A stretch of DNA of 64,000 bases from Paludibacter jiangxiensis (GCF_001618385.1 NZ_BDCR01000004.1:62001-126000); one strand, 5' to 3'. Counted from the first letter of the stretch, positions 8,464 to 17,278 are shown. Numbers and translations are program-made. The notes: generated by a model from the sequence alone, not told the origin.

Positions 8464-9645
8464 TTAATTTGCTGTTTTTGGTCTTCTGCTTTCGCTACCA
8501 GGACGTTTGGGCATAAACGGACTTGCACCTTCCGATTTGGCCTCTGCACCAGGCATTGTTATTGCCATTTTTTCGCCAACAATTACTTCGTCACCGGCTT
8601 TCAGTCCACTGAGGACTTCGGTGTGAGTGGCATCTGTAGAACCGATCATAATCTTAACGGCTTTCGATCCGTTAGGCTGTTTAATCCATACCTGTTTTTC
8701 GCTACCGCCCGTTTTGTTGACTCTCTTTCCGGTCGGACTGTAATTGAGCGCTTTATTCGGAATAACCAGTACGTCGTTTTTCTCCATCGTGTAGATATTC
8801 ACACTGGCGGTCAGACCCGGTTTGAGTTTCAGATCAGGATTGGAAGCTTTAATTACTACTTTGTAGGTTACCACATTAGAAGTGGTGGTGGCTTCGAGAC
8901 GGACTTGAGTAACTACACCAGAGAATACATCATTGGGAAATGCATCTACGGTAAACGATACTTTTTGGCCTTCTTTTACCTGTCCGATATCGGCTTCGTC
9001 AACGTTAGCCAGTACCTGCATTTCGTTCAGGTTGTTGGTAATGGTGAACAGTGTCGGTGTGTTGAAGCTGGCTGCAACTGTCTGGCCTTCATCGACAGCA
9101 CGTGAGAGAACGATTCCGTCAATCGGCGATACGATGGTGGCATAGTTGAGGTTGGTTTTGGCCTTGATCACATCCGATTGCGACCGTTTGTAATTCAGTT
9201 TTGCCGTGTTGTAATTGTACTCAGCCGTTTCGTAATCTGTTTTGCTGACCGCCTGTTTGGCATAAAGATCTTTGATACGGTTGAAGTTCTTTTCCTGATA
9301 ATCCATCTGTGTCTTGTTGACATTCAGGTCGGTAAGGGCGCTTTCGTAAGTCGAGTTAAGAACGGTTTTGTCAATTTCAGCCAATACCTGTCCCCGTTTT
9401 ACAACCGAGTTGTAGTCGACGTAAATTTTCGAGATAGTTCCCGATACCTGTGTACCCACGGTAATGGTTTTGATCGGGGAGACAGTTCCGGTGGCAGTTA
9501 CCGATGCAGATATTGTTCCCATGGCCACTTTCGCTGTTTCCGGAACCGACGGTTGCTGTTTCTCCTTTTTACAGGTAAAAAATCCGATCAGGATCAACAC
9601 GAGTATGGCTGCGATGCCAATCCATATTTTTGTTCTCTTGTTCAT
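8464..9645 (-). CDS. Periplasmic adaptor (MacA/HlyD family membrane fusion protein)
   Basis: The 393-residue protein starts with a membrane anchor (IWIGIAAILVLILIGFFTC) and shows the adaptor layout: lipoyl-like half motifs (ASVTATGTVSPIKTITVGTQVSGTISKIYVDYNSVVKRGQVLAEID and the return strand TIVSPIDGIVLSRAVDEGQTV), a helical hairpin between them (DLNVNKTQMDYQEKNFNRIKDLYAKQAVSKTDYETAEYNYNTAKL), a beta-barrel domain and a membrane-proximal domain. It would bridge the inner-membrane ABC pump and the TolC-like channel encoded 30 bp upstream. The cysteine at the end of the helix is not in a convincing lipobox. The C-terminus is rich in Lys, Pro and Arg. Confidence 0.94.
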   Translation of the reverse strand: MNKRTKIWIGIAAILVLILIGFFTCKKEKQQPSVPETAKVAMGTISASVTATGTVSPIKTITVGTQVSGTISKIYVDYNSVVKRGQVLAEIDKTVLNSTYESALTDLNVNKTQMDYQEKNFNRIKDLYAKQAVSKTDYETAEYNYNTAKLNYKRSQSDVIKAKTNLNYATIVSPIDGIVLSRAVDEGQTVAASFNTPTLFTITNNLNEMQVLANVDEADIGQVKEGQKVSFTVDAFPNDVFSGVVTQVRLEATTTSNVVTYKVVIKASNPDLKLKPGLTASVNIYTMEKNDVLVIPNKALNYSPTGKRVNKTGGSEKQVWIKQPNGSKAVKIMIGSTDATHTEVLSGLKAGDEVIVGEKMAITMPGAEAKSEGASPFMPKRPGSESRRPKTAN

Positions 9646-9675
9646 AAAAGTATGTTTTAGAAGTTATTTTGCCGT

Positions 9676-11001
9676 TTATTGTATAGGAATGTTTTGGTAG
9701 AAGTTCAATAATTTAAGATTGAGTACCGCTGAGAATTTTGCCTGTAACAACTCCATTTGAGCAGACTGGTAGGTGTTTTTAGCGTTGAGCAATTCCACCG
9801 TGTTTTTCATTCCCAGATTGAACTGATCATTAATAAGTGAGTAGCTGATTTCCGACGATTTCACCTTGTCTTTAGCCGATACATAACGGCTTTGCGATGA
9901 AATAACATCCTGATAGGTCGTTTCGATGTTTTTTAGCAATGTTTTTTGAGCTGCCGTATAGTCGAGTTGTGCGTTTTTGATGGCATACTCGGCTTTTTCA
10001 ACTGCTGATTTGTTTTGGCGGTTGTTGAAAATGGGAATGCTTACAGTTACGCCCAGACTCTGTGCAAGGCTGTTGCTTAGTTGAGTGGTAAACTTTTCGT
10101 TGCTATTGTAAATATTACCGGTTCCGATGCTTCCCGAAAGAGATACCGTGGGATAATAAGCAGCTTTGCTTTTGTCGAGCGATAGTTGTGCTACTTTGAT
10201 ATTCATCTGGCCACTCTTAATTTCGGGACGGCTTGAAAGGGCAGTATTGTAAATCTGGCTTTTGTCGGCAACAGGCTGTAATACTTCTTCGTCTTTGATG
10301 TCGGGGAAAGCAATATTCAGTTCCTCATTTATATCCAGTTCCAACAACTGTTTTAACGTCAGTTTGGCCTGATCGAGCGTGTTTTGAGAAGACGTGAGTG
10401 AATATTTGTCGCTACTCAACTGCGTTTCCACCTGAGCATAATCGTTCATGGCAGTAGAGCCGGCATCCAGCAACTGTTTGGCGCGTTTAAGCTGAGCTTC
10501 CGACGATTCTACGGTTTGCTTTCCGATTTTTACGGCTTCGTTGGCATACAATACGTTGAGATAAGCTTGTGTGATGGCTGTTGTAATGTCGTTTTCGGTA
10601 GACGAAGACGATAGTTCCTGCAATTGCACCTGCAAGCCCTGTTGTTCGATATTTTTGGAGATTCTGCCACCATTCCACAGCGTCATCGACGAACTGACGG
10701 AGTACCGGCCGGCCACGTTACTGTTATTGTGGTACGAACCGCTGAGACCGGCTATCCTGCTATTGGTGAACGTTTGGGAAACGGAAGCATCGAGCGAAGG
10801 AAGTTGCGCTGCTTTTGCGGTCAGAAGATCCACTTTGGCATCCGAAACCCCGATTTTCGATTTCTGAATCTGAATGTTGTTTTTCAACGCATAGTCGATG
10901 CAACTTTTCAGATCCCACTGAGCGGGTTTTTGTTGAGCAGAAAGCTGTAGCGAGCAGCCGATGCCGATCAACAAGCCCAGAATAATTTTTGTTGGAAACA
11001 T
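9676..11001 (-). CDS. TolC-family outer membrane efflux channel
   Basis: The 441-residue protein has a signal peptide (ILGLLIGIGCSLQLSA, cleavage before QQKPAQW) and the duplicated OEP architecture with long helices. The first repeat starts WDLKSCIDYALKNNIQIQKSKIGVSDAKVDLLTAKAAQLPSL and the second near YNTALSSRPEIKSGQMNIKVAQLSLDKSKAAYYPTVSLSGS. It heads the operon with the adaptor, ATPase and permease genes and has a -7 box upstream. It is predicted to be the outer-membrane exit duct of that pump. Confidence 0.95.
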   Translation of the reverse strand: MFPTKIILGLLIGIGCSLQLSAQQKPAQWDLKSCIDYALKNNIQIQKSKIGVSDAKVDLLTAKAAQLPSLDASVSQTFTNSRIAGLSGSYHNNSNVAGRYSVSSSMTLWNGGRISKNIEQQGLQVQLQELSSSSTENDITTAITQAYLNVLYANEAVKIGKQTVESSEAQLKRAKQLLDAGSTAMNDYAQVETQLSSDKYSLTSSQNTLDQAKLTLKQLLELDINEELNIAFPDIKDEEVLQPVADKSQIYNTALSSRPEIKSGQMNIKVAQLSLDKSKAAYYPTVSLSGSIGTGNIYNSNEKFTTQLSNSLAQSLGVTVSIPIFNNRQNKSAVEKAEYAIKNAQLDYTAAQKTLLKNIETTYQDVISSQSRYVSAKDKVKSSEISYSLINDQFNLGMKNTVELLNAKNTYQSAQMELLQAKFSAVLNLKLLNFYQNIPIQ

Positions 11002-11028
11002 AATGTCGTGGTTTATAGTTTTCGATCA

Positions 11029-11036
11029 CAAAACTA
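11029..11036 (-). promoter_or_regulatory. -7 box TAGTTTTG for the efflux operon
   Basis: The minus-strand TAGTTTTGTG matches TAnnTTTG, 28 bp before the TolC-family start. It is the same TAGTTTTG variant seen before the two jelly-roll genes. Confidence 0.5.
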
Positions 11037-11118
11037 CGACACGACATATGCCTGCTACAATTATATTATAGAAAGGGCTTGTTTTTATCGATATAAAATG
11101 GATTTCTATCGACGAATC

Positions 11119-12945
11119 TTACGGTATCAACAGCTGCATTTCGCAATTCTTACAGTCGAATTTCAGTAAAAAGCGGTCGTTTTTGCCTTGCAGGTAAAAC
11201 GGTTCGCGGGGAGCCTGCTTCGGGTGTTGTTTAGACGGACACCATCCCATTTCGTATTTCAGACAGTACTTTGTAATCATCACCGGCTGGCCCGATTGCA
11301 ATTTACCTCCGGTTTCGAGTGCTGCGTCTACCGTTTCCACTCCGTGATCGAGATAAAACGACCGAGCTTTGGCGTTGGAAACGTTGCCCAGATAAGTGAG
11401 CTGCGTTTCTGGATAAACCGGTTCTTTTTTTGTTGCCTGACGAAGCGTGGGACGCTGGTTGATGCGGATTATCTGTTCGAGTTTGGCAATCATCTGTCTG
11501 CGCCATTCGCTCACTTTCGATGCGGGAAAAAACCAGGGTGACGAAAATTCGGTGCGGATGCTTTGCAGCTCAAAATCAGTATTGCCCAGCTTGGCAAACT
11601 GAACCCGGATATTTTCCTTTACTTCCGAAAATCCTTTGGTGGAGAGCTCTTTGTCGCACTCTAAATAGAATTGAATGCGGTTCCTTTCCGCGTCGGCTTC
11701 GATGGAAATGCCGTTTGCCGTATCTCTGAAGGTAATGTCGATCTGTATTTTACGTTCGGCCGATTTCTTTGCCAGCATTTTGTCGAACTCCTGATCAAAA
11801 TTGCGGTAGAGCATCGTACCGGTTTTCAGAAACGGCATCTTGAGCGGCGTTACTTTGTCGCCCTCCACGCGGTTCACACGGATACCGGTAAACAGTCCGT
11901 CGGTAGAGAGGAAGCACAGGCCGTCGCCATTTGCCAGCGGCACAAGACTTTTTACTGTAAACGAATTTCGTTCTACTCTTTTTACAATGCCGATGGGTTG
12001 CCCTATTGATTTTGGGGTGGTGGTTTGTACCAGCCCTGTGTTACGTTCTTGCAGGAAATAAGTGGTGGCACTGCGCTGGAATGTCCGTTGAGGATCGGGC
12101 GTAAAGAAATGTGTTGTCTTGCCCAACGAAGCTCTGGTGTATTTGTCCGAACCTTCGAGCAGAGCATCCAATCGTTGACGGTAGTAGGCCGTGATATTTT
12201 TTACGTAGTCGGTTTCTTTGAGGCGACCTTCGATTTTGAACGAAGAGACTCCCGCATCCATCATGGCTCCGAGGTGAGCCGACAGATCGAGATCTTTCAG
12301 CGAAAGAAGGTGTCCTTCGGGTGTTAGCGGTTTGCCCGACGCATCGACGATCGAGTAGGGAAGACGACAGAGTTGCGCGCATTCGCCGCGGTTGGCGCTG
12401 CGGCCGCGTGTAGCCTGACTGGCATAGCACTGTCCGCTGTAGCTCACGCACAAAGCGCCATGCACGAAACATTCAATGCGGGCTTTGGTATTTGCGGCAA
12501 TATTCCGTATCTGATCCAGCGAAAGTTCACGTGCCAAAACGATTTGAGCAAAGCCCGCTTCTTCCAGAAACTTTACTTTCTCCGCGGTGCGGTTGTTTGT
12601 CTGTGTGCTGGCATGAAGTTCGATAGGTGGCAGATTCATTTTCAAAAGCCCCATGTCCTGCACGATCAACGCATCGGCACCAGCTCGATAAAGTTGCCAG
12701 ACCATCTGTTCGGCTTCGGCCAGTTCCTCGTCACGCAAAATGGTGTTGAGCGCTACGTACACCCTTGCTCCGAAGCGATGGGCATAGGTAGTAAGTGATT
12801 CAATATCGGCAATGGAGTTACCGGCAGCGGAACGGGCACCGAATTTCGGGGCTCCTATGTATACGGCATCAGCACCGTGATTGATAGCTTCAATGCCGGT
12901 TTCGGCACTTTTTGCAGGCGATAGCAGTTCGATCGATCTCTTCAT
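11119..12945 (-). CDS. rlhA: U32 family peptidase / 23S rRNA hydroxylase RlhA-like
   Basis: The protein begins MKRSIELLSPAKSAETGIEAINHGADAVYIG (start at 12945; the frame is open further upstream but that part overlaps the promoter and is not conserved-looking) and is about 608 residues. U32 hallmarks are LNTILRDEELAEAEQMVWQLYRAGADALIVQD, ELHASTQTNNRTAEKVKFLEEAGFAQIVLARELSLDQI, the cysteine-rich signature FVHGALCVSYSGQCYASQATRGRSANRGECAQLCRLPY, and FKIEGRLKETDYVKNITAYYRQRLD. The C-terminal half corresponds to DUF3656 and ends with Cys-rich elements. E. coli RlhA (YdcP, ~650 aa) with this architecture makes 5-hydroxycytidine at 23S C2501, so an rRNA modification role is more likely than proteolysis. 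Confidence 0.85.
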   Translation of the reverse strand: MKRSIELLSPAKSAETGIEAINHGADAVYIGAPKFGARSAAGNSIADIESLTTYAHRFGARVYVALNTILRDEELAEAEQMVWQLYRAGADALIVQDMGLLKMNLPPIELHASTQTNNRTAEKVKFLEEAGFAQIVLARELSLDQIRNIAANTKARIECFVHGALCVSYSGQCYASQATRGRSANRGECAQLCRLPYSIVDASGKPLTPEGHLLSLKDLDLSAHLGAMMDAGVSSFKIEGRLKETDYVKNITAYYRQRLDALLEGSDKYTRASLGKTTHFFTPDPQRTFQRSATTYFLQERNTGLVQTTTPKSIGQPIGIVKRVERNSFTVKSLVPLANGDGLCFLSTDGLFTGIRVNRVEGDKVTPLKMPFLKTGTMLYRNFDQEFDKMLAKKSAERKIQIDITFRDTANGISIEADAERNRIQFYLECDKELSTKGFSEVKENIRVQFAKLGNTDFELQSIRTEFSSPWFFPASKVSEWRRQMIAKLEQIIRINQRPTLRQATKKEPVYPETQLTYLGNVSNAKARSFYLDHGVETVDAALETGGKLQSGQPVMITKYCLKYEMGWCPSKQHPKQAPREPFYLQGKNDRFLLKFDCKNCEMQLLIP

Positions 12946-12968
12946 AAACAGGACTTCAGAATTGGGAT

Positions 12969-12977
12969 GCAAAGATA
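12969..12977 (-). promoter_or_regulatory. -7 box TATCTTTGC for the U32 gene
   Basis: Minus-strand TATCTTTGC lies 23 bp upstream of the ATG at 12945 and supports that start. Confidence 0.55.
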
Positions 12978-13041
12978 CGGTAGTTTTGCCGGAACCTCGA
13001 TGACTCTGGACAGAAAGATTATGTTTGTCCAGAATGGGACA

Positions 13042-13348
13042 GGGATGACGTATTAAAGAATTTGGCACAAAAAAGATGCTGGATTTGTAAAGAATGCTAC
13101 GTCAGATTAGGAACGGCCTTGTTCGGTGAGCCAAAAAACAAGAGAGGCAAGCGTAAAATTGTCCATTGTTTGAAGCTCCTGACGCAAGGAAGGAGCAAGT
13201 TTGGACAATTTAGCTTGACGAGCGCCGGTTTTTTGAGCGAAGCGGGCATAGCCTTGACTTTTTTGCTTCCTTTTTGTGGCAAGACAAAAAGGAAAGTCGG
13301 GGTCGCAGGGGCGGAAGCCCCTTATCTAAGTCTTAAATGCGTAATCCC
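13042..13348. repeat. Structured dispersed repeat R1, copy 2 (best preserved)
   Basis: Left end GGGATGACGTATTAA is a degenerate match to the inverted right end TAAATGCGTAATCCC (13334-13348). The main hairpin has outer arms AAATTGTCCA (13156-13165) and TGGACAATTT (13202-13211) and inner arms GCTCCT (13175-13180) and AGGAGC (13191-13196). A second hairpin TTCCTTTTTGT/ACAAAAAGGAA and a third, AGGGGC-GGAA-GCCCCT, follow. A 61-codon minus-strand frame across it is repeated in diverged form at 62817-63002 but the differences are mostly replacement changes. Confidence 0.85.
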
Positions 13349-13371
13349 TACTGAATGAAGGTATTTATTCT

Positions 13372-13400
13372 TTTGATAACCGCAAAAATGGTTATATTTG
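13372..13400 (+). promoter_or_regulatory. Bacteroidota promoter for the TPR protein gene
   Basis: TTTG at 13372-13375 and TATATTTG at 13393-13400 are 17 bp apart, close to the usual TTTG-N19-TAnnTTTG. The promoter begins 23 bp past the end of repeat copy 2 and supports a start at 13427. Confidence 0.55.
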
Positions 13401-13426
13401 AAAAAAAAACAATACGTGCATCACAC

Positions 13427-14398
13427 ATGAAAAAATATCTGATACTCATAGTGTTGGTTTGGTCGGTATCCGTTTCTGCTTTTGCTATCGGATTGGATAC
13501 GCTGAAGGTGTCACTGCCCAGTCTTCATTGGGCTTTGCAGATGAACCTTCCCGGGTTTGTCTTGCAAAGTTCGGATGTGAATACAAAGATAGAAGGCCGT
13601 TATATTTCGGCATACAATGATTCGTTGGCCATGGATGTGTCAGTTGGAATAGAGGAAAATTCGTTGCGCCTGAATAGTTCGAAGGCTTTGAGAGATAGCA
13701 GCTGGATTCAACTCAAAAGGCTCTTTTATGTAAAACAGGCAGTCATTCCGGATTCTGTCAGATATGAGTCGGGAAATTGTGCTTTCGCTGATTTTTTTGT
13801 TTCTTCTATTTATGGAAATGTTGTAAATCAACGCAATATTATTGTTTATCTGTTTTATAACAACTTCTGTGTTACTGTTCAGGTGATAAAATCAAATTAT
13901 AAAGATACAGATGTTGAGAACCTTAATAAAGTTCTGAGCAGCATTAAATTGATAGCTCCTTACTCGCATGTTTCTCTCGAACATTTTATAGATGGGGTTG
14001 ATTATTTTAATAATGGAAATTATAATCTTGCCGCAAAAATTCTTCAGATGGCTCTGGATGAAAATAAAAGGGATCAGCTATTGAGCAAAGATCAGTTGTA
14101 TTGGCTGATTTCCAATCTGGGACTGGCATACGGTTTTTCCAAACAATTGGGTAAGGCCGTCTCCACGCTTAATTACGGTATCCGTACCGACCCTTATTTT
14201 CCAATGTTTTACTACAATCTAGCAGGGGTATATGCAATGGCAGATGATCTCACAGAGACGATTTATTACCTGTTTCAGGCATTTCAGTATAAGAAGAATA
14301 TGGCGCAGGGCAATGAATTTCCAGATCCTAAAAAGGATGAGCTGTTTCGGAAATACTGGAAGAATGAAAAATTCAGGGATGCTGTGCGGAACCTGTAG
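13427..14398 (+). CDS. Secreted TPR-containing protein, unknown function
   Basis: Starting at the ATG at 13427, the protein is 323 residues with a signal peptide (KKYLILIVLVWSVSVSAFA). The first half is a mixed domain without recognised motifs (LDTLKVSLPSLHWALQMNLPGFVL... VVNQRNIIVYLFYNNFCVTVQVIKS). The second half contains TPR-like helices: FIDGVDYFNNGNYNLAAKILQMALDE, LYWLISNLGLAYGFSKQLGKAVSTLNYGIRTDP and FYYNLAGVYAMADDLTETIYYLFQAFQY. It is probably periplasmic and a protein-interaction module. It is monocistronic, with a promoter just behind repeat R1 and a bidirectional terminator after it. Confidence 0.82.
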   Translation: MKKYLILIVLVWSVSVSAFAIGLDTLKVSLPSLHWALQMNLPGFVLQSSDVNTKIEGRYISAYNDSLAMDVSVGIEENSLRLNSSKALRDSSWIQLKRLFYVKQAVIPDSVRYESGNCAFADFFVSSIYGNVVNQRNIIVYLFYNNFCVTVQVIKSNYKDTDVENLNKVLSSIKLIAPYSHVSLEHFIDGVDYFNNGNYNLAAKILQMALDENKRDQLLSKDQLYWLISNLGLAYGFSKQLGKAVSTLNYGIRTDPYFPMFYYNLAGVYAMADDLTETIYYLFQAFQYKKNMAQGNEFPDPKKDELFRKYWKNEKFRDAVRNL

Positions 14399-14405
14399 AA
14401 ATAAA

Positions 14406-14437
14406 GAAAGACGCAGATCATACAACCTGCGTCTTTC
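14406..14437. terminator. Bidirectional terminator between convergent genes
   Basis: Stem GAAAGACGCAG / CTGCGTCTTTC (11 bp) with a 10-nt loop lies between the convergent ends of the TPR gene (plus) and the GH43 gene (minus). Confidence 0.8.
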
Positions 14438-14464
14438 AAATGTGTTCGTTGATAAATAGTCTGT

Positions 14465-15916
14465 TTAGTGAGCTTTAAAGTTCCATTTGGAATTGTCACT
14501 GTTCATGTCAAATTTGCCAAGTGTGGGTGTACTGTCGCCCGAAGATATCAGTGCCAATTGTTCTTTGGAATTAGGAACCACTTTCGGCATAATTCTGTAA
14601 GTACCATCGGTCAGTTGGTCGATGCGCCACAATTGTTCGGGAGCTCCTGTAAATTTCGGTACTGTTACCAATTCGGCATCGGCAGTTGCAGCTAAAGCAC
14701 GTTCAGTTCCTTCAATTACTATTTTGTAGTAAGGGCCTCCGGGGTTTCCACCACCATCGGGTACTGCTGTGATTGTCCATTTTTGATGAGGACGGAACAT
14801 ATAATCGCCGATTCTTACATCAATGTTTCCTGTCGGCCATGTGTTGATAACATCAGATAACTGCTGTGAAGCAACGGGTTTAATCGGTTCGTCGTTGTTG
14901 CGTCCGAAACCGCGCATACCGCCCGGCATTCTTGTGAAGTCAACCACCAGTTCCAATGCATATCCTCTGCGTTCCGATTCAATTTCGTAGGTACCTTCTT
15001 TGAAGTTCTCTCCTGCAACAGGCCATCCGTTTTTCCACAACAATGGGCGAATGCCTAATACGCTACGGCCGCTCTGATCCAAATCGGCTTCGTAGTGGCA
15101 TGACATTTTTTCTACACCGTCACCCAAAATCCAACGACCGAAGTGACCGGGCCCTGTGACGCGTCCACCGGCAGCAACGACCATCTTACCGCCGCCTTCC
15201 AGCATGTCGCGTCCCATGTTGTCGAGGTAAGGACCTGTAACTTTTCTGGAACGACCGACAACGATATTGTAGGTTGAGTTAGCTCCATCGCAGCAGGTTC
15301 CATGGGTACCCAGCAGATAATACCATCCATCGCGGTACATCAAATCGGTAGCTTCGCAGTCAATGGCAATATTGATGGCTTTGTTACCTTCCACACGTTT
15401 CCCGGTTTTAGGGTCGAGTTCCACTAAGCGAATAAAGCCGAAATAGGTACCGTATGACATCCACAAACGACCGGTAGTGGGATCAAGAAGAAGTCCCGGG
15501 TCGATAGCGTCGCAATCTTCCATGTTTGCAGATGATGCAACGACGATTGGCTCTGTAAATTTAAAATCAGGAGATTTCGGATCAAGCGTTTTATTCCACA
15601 TGGTATTGATTCTACCATCGTGTCCGCCACCCAGTCCGCCACCGGTAGATCCATACACAACGAGGTAACGATCACCGATTTTGATTACATCAGGAGCTGC
15701 ACCGCCACCGGGGCGTACGGCACCACCGTTCCATGTCCAGCCGTCTTCGGAGATTAATCCGCCGCCACCTGTACCAAAAGTATAATATTTTCCGTCGCAC
15801 TCCGCAATTGTGGAGGGGTCATGTATAAATGGTTTCCCGATTTGTGCTTTCGCTGTTCCGGCTAACATTACCGATAACAGGGCTGCTACGCCCATTAATT
15901 TTGTTCTGAAGTTCAT
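14465..15916 (-). CDS. Secreted glycoside hydrolase family 43-like enzyme (copy A)
   Basis: The 483-residue protein has a signal peptide (MGVAALLSVMLAGTAKA-QIGK). The five-bladed propeller shows GH43 landmarks: FIHDPSTIAECDGKYYTFGT (catalytic base Asp in HDP), DAIDPGLLLD (pKa-modulating Asp) and IDCEATDLMYRDGWYYLLGTHG (acid Glu in CEA). A C-terminal ~130-residue part with repeated QLWRIDQLTDGTYRIMPK-type elements looks like a ricin-type beta-trefoil carbohydrate-binding module. Alpha-arabinosidase or beta-xylosidase/galactosidase activity is possible; the substrate cannot be set from sequence. It lies 27 bp downstream of a jelly-roll protein gene; the same pair recurs at 20007-22211. Copies A and B differ most in residues ~70-130, near the active-site rim. 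Confidence 0.85.
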   Translation of the reverse strand: MNFRTKLMGVAALLSVMLAGTAKAQIGKPFIHDPSTIAECDGKYYTFGTGGGGLISEDGWTWNGGAVRPGGGAAPDVIKIGDRYLVVYGSTGGGLGGGHDGRINTMWNKTLDPKSPDFKFTEPIVVASSANMEDCDAIDPGLLLDPTTGRLWMSYGTYFGFIRLVELDPKTGKRVEGNKAINIAIDCEATDLMYRDGWYYLLGTHGTCCDGANSTYNIVVGRSRKVTGPYLDNMGRDMLEGGGKMVVAAGGRVTGPGHFGRWILGDGVEKMSCHYEADLDQSGRSVLGIRPLLWKNGWPVAGENFKEGTYEIESERRGYALELVVDFTRMPGGMRGFGRNNDEPIKPVASQQLSDVINTWPTGNIDVRIGDYMFRPHQKWTITAVPDGGGNPGGPYYKIVIEGTERALAATADAELVTVPKFTGAPEQLWRIDQLTDGTYRIMPKVVPNSKEQLALISSGDSTPTLGKFDMNSDNSKWNFKAH

Positions 15917-15943
15917 GTGTATATGATTGTTTTAAGGTCGTTT

Positions 15944-16705
15944 TTATTCGCAACTAATGGTTATGTCTTTGATCGGTGCTCCTTTTTCATCCAGGAAGCG
16001 AACGCAGAAATCGCTCATTCCGGGGCCATTGATTACAGCTCCACGAATGATGTTTTTGCCTTTGTTCAGCGTCAGGCGGGTCGATACGCAATCGTCCACA
16101 ACCATGCGTCTGTCACCCGAGAGCAACAAAGCTTCCTTGCCGTTGAGCCACCACATAGATGCCGAATTGGATCCTACGGCCATTCTTACGTTTTTCATTT
16201 CGCGAGGACAATTAACCACAGTTACCGTCCAAAACAGAACTCCGTAAATTTGTTTTCTTAAGCCATAGGCAAAGCGGAACAATTTGACGTTGTAGTTTTT
16301 GCTATCCAAAGCATGCCATTTTAACTCCTGTTCGCCTGCTTTTACAGTCTCTCCATCTTTGGGAAGCATTGTGAACTGGTTGGGGAAATACTCGGTTGAG
16401 AATGCTTTGCGGAGGTAACTGTCGGTAAATACAGTGTTACCGCGGTTGGGTTTGTTGATTGGGTCTAAAAGTAACCAACGTTGGATGAAGCCTTTTGCAT
16501 CCGGACTCTTTTTTGCGGCTGTGGCCGGCGTGAAGTATCCTGAGATGCTTCTTGCGGTATCGCTCGCGGTACTGATCTGCACGGTGCTGCTCTGTGCAGT
16601 ACTTCTCTTTGTAGTCTTTGACTGAGCGTAACTCCCTTGCAATCCTAGTCCTGCCAGAATTACTGAGCTTACAGCTAATAGTAATGTTTTTCGTTTAATG
16701 TTCAT
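15944..16705 (-). CDS. Secreted jelly-roll-type protein of the GH43 unit (copy A)
   Basis: The 253-residue protein has a signal peptide (KTLLLAVSSVILAGLGLQGSYAQS), a Ser/Thr-rich linker (about residues 28-55) and a domain with FIQRWLLLDPINKPNRGNTVFTDSYLRKAFSTEYFP, KWHALDSKNYNVKLFRFAYGL, YGVLFWTVTVVNCP, SASMWWLNGKEALLLSGDR and LNKGKNIIRGAVINGPGMSDFCVRFLD. The W-L-N-G-K...L-x-x-G-x-N pattern is typical of galactose-binding-like jelly-roll domains that accompany carbohydrate-active enzymes and esterases. No catalytic triad is evident. It probably serves as a carbohydrate-binding partner of the downstream GH43; this is inference. The paralog at 21477-22211 is almost identical except in the linker. 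Confidence 0.75.
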   Translation of the reverse strand: MNIKRKTLLLAVSSVILAGLGLQGSYAQSKTTKRSTAQSSTVQISTASDTARSISGYFTPATAAKKSPDAKGFIQRWLLLDPINKPNRGNTVFTDSYLRKAFSTEYFPNQFTMLPKDGETVKAGEQELKWHALDSKNYNVKLFRFAYGLRKQIYGVLFWTVTVVNCPREMKNVRMAVGSNSASMWWLNGKEALLLSGDRRMVVDDCVSTRLTLNKGKNIIRGAVINGPGMSDFCVRFLDEKGAPIKDITISCE

Positions 16706-16763
16706 GGTAGATCTTTACAGTTTTACATTTGGTGTTCTTAAAAATATGAATTTACTTGTATCA

Positions 16764-16771
16764 CAAAACTA
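16764..16771 (-). promoter_or_regulatory. -7 box TAGTTTTG upstream of jelly-roll gene A
   Basis: Minus-strand TAGTTTTG, about 60 bp upstream of the start at 16705. The leader (CATGGTAGATCTTTACAG on the plus strand) is shared with copy B at 22211, whose -7 box is in the same position. Confidence 0.5.
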
Positions 16772-17173
16772 CAAATTTTTTTGCTTCGTAAGGCAGGAAT
16801 TTTACCTTTTGAGGCAGTAAAAAAATTGATTAGTAGCAATATGGATGGCGACATATTGTGAAATTGACACTCTGTTTTTGAATGGGAAATGCCCTGATGT
16901 ATTCAATTTCCGCTATCGTTAATTTGTACAAAAAGTTAAGCGAAATGTGTTTTTGTAAGAATTTGTATGATAATATTTTGATGTTTGACTTTAGAGCAAT
17001 GTTGCTGTCATTGATTATACAAACCTTTCGGATATCTTTCCCCTCAGAACTACAGTTGTCGATTTTTTCAAATTGTCCCGGAAGTGTTTCCCCGTGTGGG
17101 GGATCTGAGTTGTCTGTTCATGGTTGGTTTATGTGAATTTCTATACCTGATGTTATTTTTTTAGTCTGTTTTG
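16772..17173. other. AT-rich intergenic stretch without a recognised gene
   Basis: Both strands lack a credible coding frame; an 84-codon plus-strand frame starting at 16882 has no family resemblance and no promoter. Presumably it holds distal upstream control elements for the jelly-roll/GH43 operon. No repeat or RNA gene was seen. Confidence 0.4.
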
Positions 17174-17207
17174 CTGTTTTTGCGCTGGAATGTATCGTCA
17201 AAAACAG
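17174..17207 (-). terminator. Weak hairpin downstream of the GH9 gene
   Basis: CTGTTTTTG / CAAAAACAG (9 bp, 16-nt loop) lies about 70 bp beyond the GH9 stop; A/T-rich flanks make it a plausible but weak terminator. Confidence 0.35.
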
Positions 17208-17278
17208 GCGGGTTTTTCGGACGAAGCATGTTTTTGCTCTTTTGTTGTTATCATTGAGATGACGCAAAAAATGAATGC

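Noticed and set aside
13097-13282. 61-codon frame inside repeat R1 copy 2 as a real small protein
   Set aside because: Between copies replacements dominate and copy 4 has stops, whereas stem pairing is preserved.
16882-17136. 84-codon plus-strand frame between the jelly-roll and GH9 genes
   Set aside because: No promoter, no family resemblance and opposite to the operon direction; treated as intergenic.
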